The translations under genes were made by a program, and so were the position numbers. Under the pieces are notes generated by a model. It made no database searches. It was not told where the DNA came from and saw nothing but the letters and a program-made list of their open reading frames with translations. Shown here one piece after another: positions 51,801 to 64,000 of a stretch of DNA of 64,000 nt (position 1 is its first letter; every line of letters starts with the position of its first letter). This DNA comes from Cristatella mucedo. Its lineage: Eukaryota > Bryozoa > Phylactolaemata > Cristatellidae. The stretch covers positions 11,614,501-11,678,500 of the forward strand of contig WPIO01000008.1 of NCBI GenBank assembly GCA_009760855.2, written 5' to 3'.

Positions 51801-54800
51801 GAAAAACAGATGAAGAATCAAGATGGAGTGCACCAGCCTGCTACTGGCACTGTGCTCTCACGAGTGCAGCTTCACAGACTGACTGATTCTCTACACAGTT
51901 CTCGAGCGATGCCTCATGCAATCTCACACTAAAATTGATTAGACCCCGTTCTAAAAAGTAGCTTCCTCTACTAGTACATTTGGACTTGTGACGATTTTGA
52001 CACAATAAATATAATTAATTTTGTATAGCGCCCCAAGAGAACTAAATCTCTATTCAGGCGCTTCACATATGCCTCAGGGCTCGAGCCTACGACCTCAGCC
52101 AGACCTTAGTCGGGGCGGGCACCTTAACCGCTGGACCAACCCAGCTCGGCAAGGCAGCTGTATTGTCGGAATAGCCCAGCCGTAAGCTCAGCGGGCTCAT
52201 AAGATACCAAGCACTGTGTAAAGATAGTTTGTTCCTGTTTTATGGTAACTCAACAGACCCAAAGTTAATTTGGCCAGCCTTGGGCTGGCGATTGGTACAT
52301 ACAGGACCAAGCATAGCTCTTGACGGTGAAGTTACACAAGGCTCCTTGCTTCTGGGGAAATGAAGAAGTAATGGCAGATAACCAGGGCCTCATGACAGCA
52401 CCATTCAGATGCAACCTGGCTGACCTAGTTCATTTGCAGCTGGTCTTACCAACCCTTCTATGCAACATTTTTTTCAGACTCGTGCTACTAGCCAGATACT
52501 GGTAAAATAACAATTCGTCAAAAAATCTCACCACCCTCACTGTCTCTCGCAAAGATCGGTAGTGTGAGAAATGAACAAACAAATTGTAGTTGTGTTGATA
52601 ATAATAATAATAATAATAATGCACTTGATAAAGCACCTTCAGAGAACTCAATCTCTTCCTAGCTTCCTAGGCACTTTACATTTGCTAACCAAGCACTTCC
52701 ATTTAATAGTCACCATGACCAGTCGATGGGCAAAAAAACATTTCTTCTGTTCGACAAGTGCTGCAAGTCAAAGCTCGAGACCAAAAAAGCATATGAATAT
52801 CTCTTTAGTGAACCAGTTTCGATCGCTCAGAGGGTACCAGCAGTACTATATAAATCGGCTCAGTTTAGTCACTTTGATAGTTTACTCTTAAACTCAGCAT
52901 CAAAAAACCATCACAGTATGGCCACAATTGCTGTGGCTGTATATTTTTCGTTCGAATGAGAGGGTTTGATACAATGCCAGGCACACTAAAGTTATGCAAA
53001 ACGTGTGAAAATATTTATTGAAAGCCCAAAAAGCAAAGACATATGATCAGAACCCATAGAACGTTTATAGGACGATATCGACAGGTGGCTGAAGAGGGGT
53101 GTTTGGCATACATCAGGAGCCGACCTTTTCAGTAAAACCTGAGGTCTCTGGAATGTGCTACAGCAGACGAGACAATGAAGGAGCTGGTGGCCTCTACGCC
53201 TGGTCAGACAAGGAATGTAAAATAGAATTATGATGGGATAACGGCACACTAAACGCATATGCACTGACAGTATATATGTTTATTTATGTTTATGGGTAGT
53301 CAAAAAATATTTTCATACGTTGTGCATAACTTAAGTTAGCCTGATATCGAAGAGAAGCCTCTTATTAACTTAACGAATCTATAGCCACTCACCTTGTGGC
53401 AGTACTACAAAGATTTTCTAGGACTCAGAATGCAATATCCATATCACGCGAAAATGAAATGATCAGCCATTCTTCAGGAGAGCCAGTTGCGAGCAGCCAA
53501 GTGCGACGATATTCAGGACTTGGCACGGTAGTACAAACAGCATAAATCTCGAAGCACCAACGACTCAAGCACAGCTACATCAGTTATCTAAGTGCACCGA
53601 TGAAATTATTCATTAGCAGAATGAGTTAGTTTTTCGTGGCACTTTCGAGGAAGGGGGTTGATACCTTGATTGCCGTATTCCAAATCGGCATCTTCAGGGA
53701 AGGCAGTGTGCAAAGCATTGATTCCACCGAGCAGTGCAGCTCCCTGCAAGGAATAAGGGCCAACAAGTTTTTACAGCAGCACTAACATGTCACTGTGCTG
53801 ATTTAGCCCCTTGTATGTAAATCGATGCAAACGCTCAGAGCAACAATTTGCTCTCCAAGTCAGTAGATTTGAACAAGAAAAATGCTGCAGGCAATGCAGA
53901 CCAGGGCGTACAGCTATAACTAGAACACGCATGCCAAAAATACACTGGAGCACCTGTCATCCATCCAGAGAAGATGCACTAGCTTTCATGCACAAGCATG
54001 GCAAATCCAGCCAAGATAGCGCAGGTGGCTCAATTCCGAGTGCACTGAAGTCTTAAGGGAAAATGCAGGAAATGATGATCCACAAGCGCTGGATCAAACA
54101 TAAGGGCAAGCCAATTTATGACAGCCACTTTTTGAGTTTGCTCAGTAAACTTGAGCAATTTCTTGATCTGGTATCTTGCATTATTACTCTTTGCTCTTCT
54201 GCCATTTTGTATACCCCACAGAATTGACACATAACAGAACAATGCACAGAACACCGAAGCTAATGCATAATAACATTTAAAGCAAATACAGGATAGGGAG
54301 ATTTATAATACACTGACATAGAATGCTGGCAGCACCTCAACACTCCAACAAAAAGCCAAGCACGGCCTATAAATACTGCCTTTTCTCCCCTCACGCGAAG
54401 TAGGACCCACAGAAGAGAGGCCATCGATGGAGGGGGGGCACGGAGCAGGAAGTCAAAGCTGTCAAATTTTAAAGACAGCAAACCTCCTCGAAGCATGACT
54501 CGTGGAAAGCAGCAGAGCTGTTCACTGACTCGGAAGCAGCACTGCTTTTTGCCTGGTTACGTTATCGGGAGTACTGAGTAGAGGGTTAGAGGATACACAA
54601 GGAGAAGAGAGAGGGGCTAGGAAAGATAAGAGGACAAATAAGACGGGGACATGGGAGGAGAAGAGAGATGGGACGGCAGCAGGGTAGGGAAAGAGCTCAA
54701 AACCACAGGGTAGTGCACAGCTACAGCCGAGAAAACAGGAGATAAGAGGAGCAGGTCGTGCACGGATAACAACTGTTTGCCTTCCACAAGAATGTGGTGG

Positions 54801-57800
54801 TAATTATAGAACGACTTCGATGACTTCAGCATGTTACAAAGTTTCTCTCTCCTCTGCAAGTGAATATTTGGGTGAGACACTAGTTTTCTGACCAGGTCAG
54901 ACTTGCTCGTTTTCACCAATAACAACTCTCAAAAAGTGACCAGCGAGTTATACATTCTAACAGATAGGGCACCAAAGGTTTCCTGCAAACGGTACAATCT
55001 TGACGGGTATGCGACTGTAGGTAAAAGAGCAACTGAACACTACTGTCCACAGCATAACAGAAGCCAAACTTTGCTATCAAAATGCTCCTCCAGATGCCAA
55101 GCATCACTTGGAGGGTCACACGAACAAAAAAGAAGCTATTGTCAGTTTTGAGAGAGAACCAAATCCGGGGCTTGTTATTGCAGGCCTTCTGCCAAGGAAC
55201 TCATAATGGCATCTGTGAGATCAAGCGGCCTAGAACAATGAGCGGCTGCCTGCGCCGAGCACGTATGTCTTCCTACACTGCCACCTGCCGTCGATCGGTT
55301 GAGGGTGTAGCGGACAATGGCTAGGAGCTGATGACTCGGCAGTTGGGCAGCAAGTTCATGTATGGGTGGCATCTGTGGGGGCATCCACCTAACCAGTCAG
55401 CTGTCGGGCGGTTTGGTTTAAGACTGAACGATGGCTCGGTCGTGAAAAACGATGCATGCATGTGTTAAAAGGGCTGCTTAAGAAGTGCATAGGAAAGAGA
55501 GCAGGATCCTTCTACACCACCAGCTGTCTAGAGTGTGTAGACTGGTCTTAGAAAGTAAGATTTGGTAAATGACGTGCTTGGTTGTGGAGTCAGGAGAATC
55601 ACACGGTCGTGCTACCCAGCCTGACGACAGGATGTCCAGAGGCTGCCACCGCAAAATGCAGCCGAAACAACTCAGCATGAAACAACAAAGACAAAACACA
55701 CTATACGAATCGAGGCCTAATAATTCATCTGGTGGATGAAAATACCTGCATCGACGATTCCATTAGAGCAACAGCGTTGATTGCATCAGTGATTGTAACT
55801 TCCAAGCGCAGCATGAGCCGAGCGTGAGCTAACCGACAAAATCAGCAAGCCATAGCAAGGGAATGTGCATGCTACACAGGCAATGACGCTACACAGGCGA
55901 TGACATTTACAAGGCCCCAGCACAAACTCATGGTTACGGTGAAAAAACCCACGTGCAACACAGTGACCCATACAGATGCTGCAGTGGCAAGCACATTCGG
56001 GAGAGTTCATAAGACCGAAGTTTATGCATTCAGCGACATCACCAACAAGGTCTGGCAGCCTGCTGGGCTGCCAAGACATGGCTACCCACACCTAAGCGAC
56101 CAGTGTTTGTGTTTCAACGCATTTTAGAGATTCGAAAAACAATATGATCTGGCTCTGTTAAGTTTAAAAAACAACATTATTTTGTTTTTGACATACATGA
56201 TATACAGGAAAGCATCAATTCGATTAAGAAAAACAGACCGTCGCGTTGAGCCCGGGAGATCAGGCAGCTGCTACCCAATTCAAAGTACTGCCTCGAGTTG
56301 TCCTTGAGCCTCTGGAATAGCTGACTTGTGTTACAATGAGAGAATACGAGAATCTCGTTCACAATTATAACTGTGACTGCTTCACTTTACCTGAGGTTGG
56401 ATGTGTGTTTTATGCCACGGTTTCTTGTGATGGGTGAGTCCTAATAGCAACAGATTTAGGAGAATTGGTCACGTGGCTGACCTTGTATGAAATAAGAAAA
56501 TGTCAAGTTAATTGACAGTGGAGTTACAGCGTGAAACCAATCATGAAAATTTTAGATTAAAAATACCAATAGATCAATGAGAACTGTTACATGGGTTTGG
56601 CTGACAAACGAGCCACCAAAACTATGGTTATGCTGTCATCTTAATTGACCTAATACTTGTAAAAAAAAACATGCAAGGTTACACCCTTTGAAAGTTTCAA
56701 GTGGATTCGGAAGCGGCTGCGAGTTTTCGAACGACAGTTTTTGGTAAAACCACCCACCAGCACACGGCAAAGTAAGAATTTTTGGATGTACCAAGTATCC
56801 TGCTCCCAAAAAATGCACCCCAATGACTGCCTTGGCCATTTCTTCAGGTATGGTTAAGGTTTGAGGTATCCGGTTTCGCACAAGAGCAGACATATGCCAC
56901 ACCTGGTTCGAGACAGTCCAGTTAGAGCCATAAATCAGCCAACTATATTTCCTGATAAAAAAGACCCGTGAAACCATGCAAAACTGCTGGAGAAGCATCG
57001 GCAAATACCAAAGATGCCAAAGCCATGGTGATCTGCATGCATTAAAAAGTTTCCATTGAGATTACGTGTGAGAAGATGCTTAATTTAGTACAAAATATGA
57101 GTACAATTTAGTGCATTTGGCAAATCAGGAGAGTCATGACCAAAAAATATCTTAAAATAATTCTTTACTCCTACGCTTATCAGAAGATGCTTTTTCCTTA
57201 AACAGTAGGTCCTTTGGGGTCGAAATTCAATTAAGTTCCTGCATTTGGCAAACCGAACTAGTCAAAACCCAAGAAAAAGTTTTACAAAGTTATTTACTTC
57301 CTTGTTTATCCAAGCATGTGGTTGGGTGGTTCTTCTGCTTTGTACTACGTCATCGATTTCTCACATCGTTTAGAACCATGTCTTCCTATGGCTATGTATA
57401 TGCAAAGTTGCTTGCCTCAAGCCGTTGCTTATTGAGGAACTGCCCAACACAGGAAGAGTTCACATTCATTTTCGATAGGGGGATACTTGACGAACCCAGT
57501 AAAGCTCACTTGGCAGTGTTCTGATGGTGCTAACCGACTGAACACAATCTAACCTTGGGCAAGTCGTATGAGGCTTTGCAGAAGCCTCGTGGTCGTGCGA
57601 GCAGCATTTCTGACATCAGCTCCACGCTGGGCTCTGTAATAAGCTTGCAAGACCCTAAAGCAGAGAATAACATTATGGTGTATACTTGGATGCAATTCCA
57701 TTCTGTCTAACCTCCTTTTTGCACAGCAAGCAACAGACTTGGAATACTTTCTGAACAATGCTGACCAGCGTAAAGCCTCTGTGCTGGCGCTGCTGGATCT

Positions 57801-60800
57801 ATCAGCATGTCCATCTGAAGCACCTCTCTACACGCCTAGGCATCGCTAGCACAGTGCTAAACTGGGTTAGGTCTTACCTCAGTGAGAGATGTCAGAGTAC
57901 GGCAGATGTAAACGGCTGTAGGCCCATCTAGGGCGCCCTTAAAAAAATGGTGGTACCTCAGGGTTCGGTCATAGGGCCCCCTTCGCTTCACTGTCTATGC
58001 TTTCCCACTGGCCGGTGCCATAGCCAAACACAGTCGTGGCTTTCATTTTGAGCACGAATGAACAAAGCTCTACCAATCCTCTGACCCTTCTAAGCCTAGC
58101 TCCTCATCTGACTCAATTAATTACCCTAATGCCTACATCGACGACATTTGCATTTGGATAGCTACCAACTTCTGAAATTTTAAGATAATACGACCTAATA
58201 GTTATGGACAAATTGTCACCCGAAAGCTGGAAGACCTAACCCTCAAGAGTTATTCAGCTAGCATCACGACCACAAGGCCTGTAATCCGGGCATACTATTC
58301 CAAAGCGGCTTGTAATTAGATGAGCACATTTCCAACACTGTCAAGTCAGCCTAATTTCAGATAGGAAATAATGTCAAAATCATAACCTGCTTAGACACGA
58401 GTAGGGCAGCCAAATTAGTTTACGCATTTGTGACATGGCGACTAAGTTATTGCAATTCCCTTTATTCAAGGCTCCTGGTCTATGCCCTTATTCGGCTGCA
58501 ACTGCTTCAAAACTCAACAGCTCGTCTGGTCTCCCATCGACAGTGTACCTGTCCGATCACATCAGTTCTGTCTGAGCTTCACTGGCTCCCTAAAGCATTG
58601 AATCGATACCAAGATCCTATGTCGGTCTTGTAGATAACTTCATTTGCCTGCACCAGCTAGTCTATCTGACCTCATTGTTCCTCTAAAAAAATCTTGCACC
58701 ACCACCTCCTAAGCTGCAAGTCGTCTCGCTGTCCCTTGCACAAAATTGAAGTCTTCTGGTGATCGAACCTTCAGCTCGTATTCACCGCAAGTCTGGAGCC
58801 CGCTTCCCACTGCAGTAACTACAGGCGATGAATTTGAATCTTTTAAATCTCATCTAACAATAATAATAGTAATAATAAAAATTAATTTGTATAGCACCCT
58901 ATTAGAACTGAATCTCTTTCTAGGCACTTTACAGAAGCTGTATAGAAATCATTGCCAAATGATTGGTGGTAACATCCGCAAGCAGCAGGCACAGTGTAAG
59001 ATAGTACGTGCACACGAAGGATGAATCACAAAGACCCACCAAATGCAAGAGACACGTCTATTCCGGTCAGCTATCCCTTCAACCCAGTTAACTTGTCTTT
59101 TTTTGTTCCGGTTGCCTTGCGGGAATACCTGTGCATGATTCAGTGCATGTTATACCGGAGGTCTTACTAACCAATGGCCATGAGTGTCTTCATGTTTGCT
59201 TATGCATGTTTGATATCTCGTATGTCACTTAACCGTGGTTCTCTTGAAGCAAGTTCTAAAGCACCTGGATAGAGATTGAGTACCCTAAGAGTACTATATA
59301 AACGACCTATTTCCACTACCAGTATTACTACTACCATAGGTGACAAAAAAATAGCTAACCGACAGAGCAAATCTGCAACAAGTGATTAAGGCCCATGGAA
59401 TAGGATATCACTTCTATGCTGACGATACTCAGTTGTATTTGTTATTCAAACCGTCGGAATCTGCTGAGGCAACTGAGAAACTGAATGCTTGCCTTGCCGA
59501 TATTCGATCCTGGATGTCGGAAAACTTCCTGAAATTAAATGATGATAAAACCGAACTGCTGCTCATAGGACAATCTAAGCGTGTGGCTGGATTAAAAGGC
59601 TTTGCTCCTCTACTAGGTAATGCTATTGCGCGACCATCACCACGTGCTCGAAATTTAGATGTCGTTTTCGACAGCTGCCTCAATTTCAAAAGCTTCATTC
59701 AGAAGTCTGCTTCTACAGCTAGCCATCACGTCCGATCCCTATCCAAGATTAGGAGCTCTCTCCCACAGTGGCTTGTAAAAAATTCAACTAGCTCTTTAGT
59801 TCTGTCTCGGCTTGATTATTGTAATTCCCTTTTGACTGGGCTGCCAAAGAAAGCTATTAAGACACTGCAGCGGACTATGAACATGGCTGCAAGGCTAGTC
59901 TTCAAGTCCCAGCGGTCTGAGCTCGTGTCTCCTTTGCTGAAAGAGCTAGGATGGTTGCCGGTTGAGCAACAGATACAGAGCAAAGTTCTTATGCTGACCC
60001 ACAAGGCCTGCTACGGCTTAGCTCCTTCGTACCTAGCTGAACTGCTGCATCAGTTTCAGCCTGTTCGCGCCCTCAGATCCTCTGTGGACAATAAATTAGC
60101 TGTTCCATTCCTCCGCTTAAAGACCGTTGGCGATAGAAGCTTTAGCTCTGCAGGTCCTAGACTGTAGAACTTGCTTCCACAATTCTTACGCAACAACTAC
60201 TCTCCTACTGGCGACTATGGCATATCCTTTTCAGCGGTCCTGAGCTGCTACTTCTATGCTACTCACTACCTCAACTGCTCTCCTGACTGTGCTATGCTTC
60301 CCACCTTTTCTTTGTTGCATGAGACGAAGTCTGTTGGCTACCGAATGCGTACCGAAAGCCGCTTAGGCTGTGAGTGCGCTATACAAAACTCTTTTGCATA
60401 ACACCCACATGGTCTTTATGACTTTGTGGAGTTACAGACGGAGATACATTACAATATATTCCATTTGGTCTCGTTGAAGACTCTACAACTGATGATGCTG
60501 GTCACTAGCATATGCAAATAAGAACAAGTAGGGCTATAATAATAATAATAATAATGCACTTGATAAAGCGCCCTCAGAGAACTCAATCTCTCTCTAGGCG
60601 CTTTAAATTTGCAGCAAAGGGAATGCAATTTAATGGTGAGCAAAATCATGCTTGAAAAACAGACAAAATGAATAACATGGTTAGGGGTGGCATGCACAGG
60701 GTCAGCATGCAAATGTGGTTAGTGGCAGCATGCACAGTGTCAGCACGCATAAGCACGTGAAGGACGAATCACGGGGACCCACTAAATGCTGTCCTAAGTA

Positions 60801-63800
60801 GGTGTGTTTTTAAGTTCCTTTTAAATCAAGTCAGGTCAGGGGATGTTCTGAAGCAAGTCGGGAGGGAGTTCCAGGCTTTGGGAGCATACGAACTAAATGC
60901 ACGGTCTCCAAAGGATTTAAGGTTTGTACGAGGTATTTGTATGTGTGTATGTTTCTACGAGGTATTTGGATTCCGAAAAGCGGGTGGTACGATGCTTGGC
61001 CTGATGGGGAGTATATCTGAGAGATAGGTTGGAGCCATAGAATGAAGGGACCTAAAAGTGAGCGACAAAACCTTGAAGTCAATACGTTGCTTGACTGGTA
61101 GCCAGTGCAGGTCGGTGAGAAGTGGGGTAATGTGGCAGCTGCGACGCTCACGACAGACAAGCCTAGCTGCAGAGTTTTGCACCAGCTGCAATCGCCTGGT
61201 CGCTCATGCTGGTAGGCCAGTAAGCAGTGAGTAGTTGCAGAAGTCGAGAAGGGATGTCACGAATGCATGGATCAACTTGGACGTGGTATCCTTATCTAAA
61301 CAAGCCCGAATTTCAGCAACGTTATGAAGCTGAAAATAGGCAGATTTGACTGTGGAGCTGATATGGTCGTCTAACGAGAGGTCGCTTTGGAATATGACAC
61401 CTAGATTTTGAGCTGATTCAACTGGAGATATGCTGGCAGAGCCAATTTTGAGCGTCAGCCTTTCCCATTTGTGAATCACACTGGGTTAGCCCATAACTAG
61501 TAAGTTAGTTTTATCGTCATTGAGTTTTAGAAAATTTGCTGCCATCCATGTGCGGATGTCATCAATACATGCAGCAAGTGAGTTGAGAGAATTTGAGGTG
61601 CTCGAAGGGCTGACGGCTATAAAGTAATTTAATTAAGCTAATACAGCACTAACCCAGCATAGCAAGTGATGATACAAGAAAGTTTCTCTGCCGACAACAC
61701 CTACGAATACTGGTGGCATCATTATTACAACAATAGGCTCGGATATGCATGAACCAACGCAGCTAAGAGTCACGACAAGGACAATGGCACGACAGGAATG
61801 AGAGTGACAGCAGTGTATGTAAAAGAAAACTTGTCAAATGAAAGCTTAACATCCATAGAAATGTCCTAGGGAATATCCTTTACCTTATTAAAAAAAGCAG
61901 AGGTAAAAACTCTGTACGTACCTGCTAGCAGGTTGAGTAAGTTGCGGCTTCAGCTTCTTTGCCACACTTATATAAGCTTGCATTTTCTCGACAGTCCACA
62001 GTTTCTTGCTTTGGGTAACTGAGCAAAATGACGATAACGACGTCAGCTTCAACGTGAGTTCTGCTAGCAGTGCAGAAGCTGATCACTATCAATCATTCGA
62101 TATCGATCAGACTCGCATCATCCGATAGGTAATCGAGAGAGATGGCCGGATTTTCGGCCTGGTTTGACATATTAAATTTTGTTCAGCTCAAGCTTTCCCG
62201 ACAAACCTATGGGCTCTGCATTTTCACGCACTGCATCTCACAATGCATGCTAAGGATTACCGTCAGCTGCTGGATGTTTCCCGGTTAGAATGTAATCAGA
62301 CACGATCCTGTCCCAGCCTTCATTTTGTGTATCGACAAGAACCACGATTATGTCGAAGCGGCTAAGAAGAGGGCTAGCCAGTGCAATATTCACATTCAAT
62401 GCCTGTAAAAGCACATGCAGCAACATGATAAGCAAATGCAACCTGCAGTAAGTGGAACGTTCATTTAATCATAATTGTCACTGGCATGGTCCTTGCATGC
62501 GGTTTTCCAATTCCCGTGGACAGCATAGTCTCTCAGACTGCACTCATCAATTAAACTCAAACTCATTGCACGACCTTGGGTGAGCTCTATCCTCAAGTCT
62601 GTACAGGTATCTGTCCCTATATAATACCTCAGGTCTTTCTTCTAAAGCCAACTGTTCAGTGCTGAAACTGTAGCATGAACACTCAAAATTCTCTACCGGT
62701 CAAAATACAGGTAGATAAGCAGCTGTGGCTAACTTGGTCATTGTGATGAGCAGAAGTGAAGGCAGGTGAAGAGAAAGCTGCCGAGTACGTGGGCTTTTCC
62801 CTATTTAGACACGGATGATATCTAGGTCTACAGACCGCTCACTTACAGCCTAAGAAGTAGCTTTTGGTGAAGCTTAACAGCCAAGAGCATACTTACAGAA
62901 TGGACTGGTAAAGGAAACCAGCCAGTACTGTTTGTGACAAAACTCGGACATTAAGCAAAAACTCCCAGCAAACATATTTGCTAAGAGCTGCTATTAAGCC
63001 TAGTCATACATGCACACTTCTTGCTCGTCAAAACAAAAACCCACGAAGCAGGCCAGTTCACCAAGTCTATCTATATCATATATAAAAACATGGAATTTCT
63101 ATGAGACATGTCAGGGCCACCAAGACCCCTGTGGTAACAAGGTCAAACTAGAGCCACGTGCTGTATGGAAACCAATGGTTTAGGTTGCTTTAGCACGATA
63201 ACAGCAATGAAACCGTGGTTCATAGCAAAACATATAACGAATGACTATCCATCCTGAAAACTAAAGAGGCACACACACAGATAACTTCTAAGCTGGACCA
63301 GGTTCAGGCTGCCATACTTGCAAGATAGTAAAATCATGTTTAGCTCTAAGAATTGCCTGGGGCTTGCAAACGGTCTGCTGCTAGCGGCAGAGTGTTGATG
63401 TCAATGGCGACTGGTTGCTGTTTCGAGGTACGGTGCAGTGTTTTGAGTCTGGCAGTGTGCAGTCACTCAAGGATAGTGCAGAAGCAAGGTTTTTTGTTGG
63501 CATACATAAATAATTGCAAACTGCTATGTAAAGGCTGGATACTCATCAATTCATTGGATTTCTAAAATGTGATTTTTTTTTTACTTAACTCAAACTACAG
63601 GTTTATTTTAACCTTTGTAACAAAACTGAAGTCGCAAGACTTGCTCGGCTGTTGGCTAGGCAACAGGCCCAGACATTGGACACTGGGATCGACATATTGA
63701 TACATATAGTATGCAATTCATAGTCAGCGCAGCTCAGCATACAGAGCAAAGCCACTATGCATGCATGCAAGTACCTGGTTCTCGTCATACTTTCCTTTAG

Positions 63801-63855
63801 GATTCGTCGCGGCCAAAACAGATGTCCTTGTGTTCAGCTTACAAACCATGCCGGC
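48836..63855 (-). CDS. MCM9: MCM9 helicase, C-terminal half (partial)
   Basis: MCM9 pairs with MCM8 as a helicase in homologous recombination and mismatch repair. Exons 5' to 3' on the minus strand: 63855-63775, 62402-62261, 62018-61922, 57654-57554, 55828-55746, 53743-53665, 49650-48836. They join in phase into 465 codons and a stop. Exon order shows sensor 1 ([12 protein letters not shown]), the arginine finger (SPLLSRFDI) with [17 protein letters not shown], then [38 protein letters not shown] and [16 protein letters not shown], which separates MCM9 from other MCMs. The last exon is a 271-codon Ser/Asp-rich tail ending in a basic patch and [10 protein letters not shown]; vertebrate tails are longer. 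A conserved FTRLQKFAF near the end could be a protein-binding motif. Walker A and B exons lie beyond the right edge. Confidence 0.88.
49651..50685. other. MCM9 last intron, left part
   Basis: No gene or repeat recognised in this part of the long intron between 49,650 and 53,665. Confidence 0.4.
50690..51210 (-). mobile_element. LINE-A 3' fragment
   Basis: Minus-strand 3' end (ATT repeats, hairpin segment) and adjoining coding region; more diverged than the copy at 60,538. Confidence 0.62.
52008..52153 (-). repeat. SINE family A copy
   Basis: Minus strand: GGTCCAGCGGTTAAGGTGCC (box A), GGCTCGAGCCCTG (box B, near), GCGCCTGAATAGAGATTTAG, then TTCTCTTGGGGCGC. Nearly identical to the copy at 32,040. 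Confidence 0.8.
52597..52690 (-). mobile_element. LINE-A 3' end only
   Basis: Minus-strand hairpin segment and ATT repeats, with about 90 bases in all. Confidence 0.6.
52970..53350. mobile_element. MITE-like element with two inverted ends
   Basis: The left end AAAGTTATGCAAAACGTGTG pairs with the right end, which as reverse complement reads TAAGTTATGCACAACGTATG; the match extends over about 50 bases. The interior shares a segment with the element at 31,160 in reverse orientation. Non-coding; the size and ends suggest a Tc1/mariner-type non-autonomous element. Confidence 0.65.
53744..55745. other. MCM9 intron
   Basis: No gene or named repeat seen. A purine-rich patch lies at 54,590-54,680. 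Confidence 0.4.
55829..57553. other. MCM9 intron
   Basis: No gene or named repeat seen. TGCATTTGGCAAA occurs twice (about 57,112 and 57,241), possibly ends of a degraded element. Confidence 0.35.
57740..58860 (+). mobile_element. Old LINE copy, heavily broken
   Basis: Plus-strand reverse transcriptase remains, including a GSVIGP-like segment near 57,965 and [23 protein letters not shown]-type C-terminal region near 58,530. Related to LINE-A but with many stops; probably an older relative. Confidence 0.6.
58858..59050 (-). mobile_element. LINE-A 3' end fragment
   Basis: AAT repeats, the hairpin segment AGAAAGAGATTCAGTTCTAA on the minus strand, and about 100 bases upstream, inserted next to the older LINE. 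Confidence 0.55.
59225..59340 (+). mobile_element. LINE 3' end of a third type
   Basis: AAAGCACCTGGATAGAGATT and GAGTACCCTAAGAGTACTAT, matched at 38,390. A hairpin segment related to LINE-A but distinct. Confidence 0.45.
59365..60460 (+). mobile_element. LINE family B, best coding copy
   Basis: A 261-codon open frame (59,382-60,167) with [18 protein letters not shown], the reverse transcriptase catalytic motif, then [33 protein letters not shown] and [20 protein letters not shown], typical for L2/CR1-type proteins. The frame ends at a TAG just where the closing WN motif would be expected. The 3' end carries GAGTGCGCTATACAAAACTC and a TACATTAC-like tail. 5'-truncated before the catalytic core. 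Confidence 0.85.
60538..61615 (-). mobile_element. LINE family A copy, 5'-truncated
   Basis: The minus strand carries the same 3' hairpin and ATT tail and the same C-terminal coding region as the copy at 10,455, with two frame breaks (near 61,195 and 60,950, the latter next to a small duplication of TACGAGGTATTTG). It stops near [12 protein letters not shown]. Confidence 0.8.
62403..63774. other. MCM9 intron
   Basis: The intron between the sensor 1 and arginine-finger exons. No gene or repeat recognised. Confidence 0.5.
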
Positions 63856-64000
63856 CTGAAATAAACAAAGGCCACTACTACCAAGGTCTTACGAATGGGC
63901 ACTTGGAGTAAGACGATCAGTTCTCTTGTACCGACACAAATTAATGAGCAGCACGTGAGAATGATTTATCAAACTACTCTGGTGAGTCCAGTAATCATTC
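63856..64000. other. MCM9 intron, right edge
   Basis: Intron sequence upstream of the sensor 1 exon; the exon with Walker B should lie beyond the window. Confidence 0.5.

Noticed and set aside
62254-62260. Possible U12-type donor (GTAATCCTT) in MCM9
   Set aside because: It does not fit the strict GTATCCTT consensus and no U12 branch site is evident at the acceptor; interesting only because CENATAC is nearby.

Overview
The window reads as nuclear DNA of an invertebrate animal. It holds three intron-rich metazoan genes with GT-AG introns full of L2/CR1-type LINE fragments, tRNA-derived SINEs, Tc1-like transposon remnants and long microsatellites. I cannot name the species. A decayed animal DNA virus or virus-like transposon fills the left edge.

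Positions 1-8,320 are strikingly AT-rich and compactly coded on both strands. They are the partial, degenerate copy of a Polinton/Maverick or adintovirus-like element: a protein-primed family B DNA polymerase (minus, 4,700-8,229), five small minus-strand genes, two tandem fibre-like genes with shaft repeats (plus, 889-2,901) and a Gly/Ala-rich hydrophobic protein at the very edge. Most genes carry stops or frameshifts. A TATATAG-type motif sits directly before most start codons. No integrase, packaging ATPase, protease or major capsid gene is visible; these may lie left of the window.

Positions 8,907-33,728 (plus) hold what I read as a complete O-GlcNAcase gene (OGA) in 14 exons, 830 codons, with every exon phase consistent and all recognised GH84 pocket residues present. 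Its introns carry a 2.7-kb LINE (18,085-20,785), several Tc1-like remnants, SINEs and microsatellites. Positions 34,132-45,788 (minus) hold CENATAC (CCDC84), a minor-spliceosome factor; six exons are located and the middle of the protein is unresolved. OGA and CENATAC are convergent with about 400 bases between their stop codons. From 48,836 to beyond the right edge (minus) lies the 3' half of MCM9, a DNA-repair helicase: seven exons, 465 codons, phases consistent, with sensor 1 and arginine-finger motifs. Its Walker A and B exons are outside the window.

The repeats form a system of their own. LINE family A ends in a small hairpin followed by ATT repeats, and SINE family A ends in nearly the same hairpin, which suggests the SINE borrows the LINE's machinery. 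A second SINE family (four copies), a LINE family B, two MITE-like elements with terminal inverted repeats, and a fold-back rearrangement inside one LINE copy are described below.
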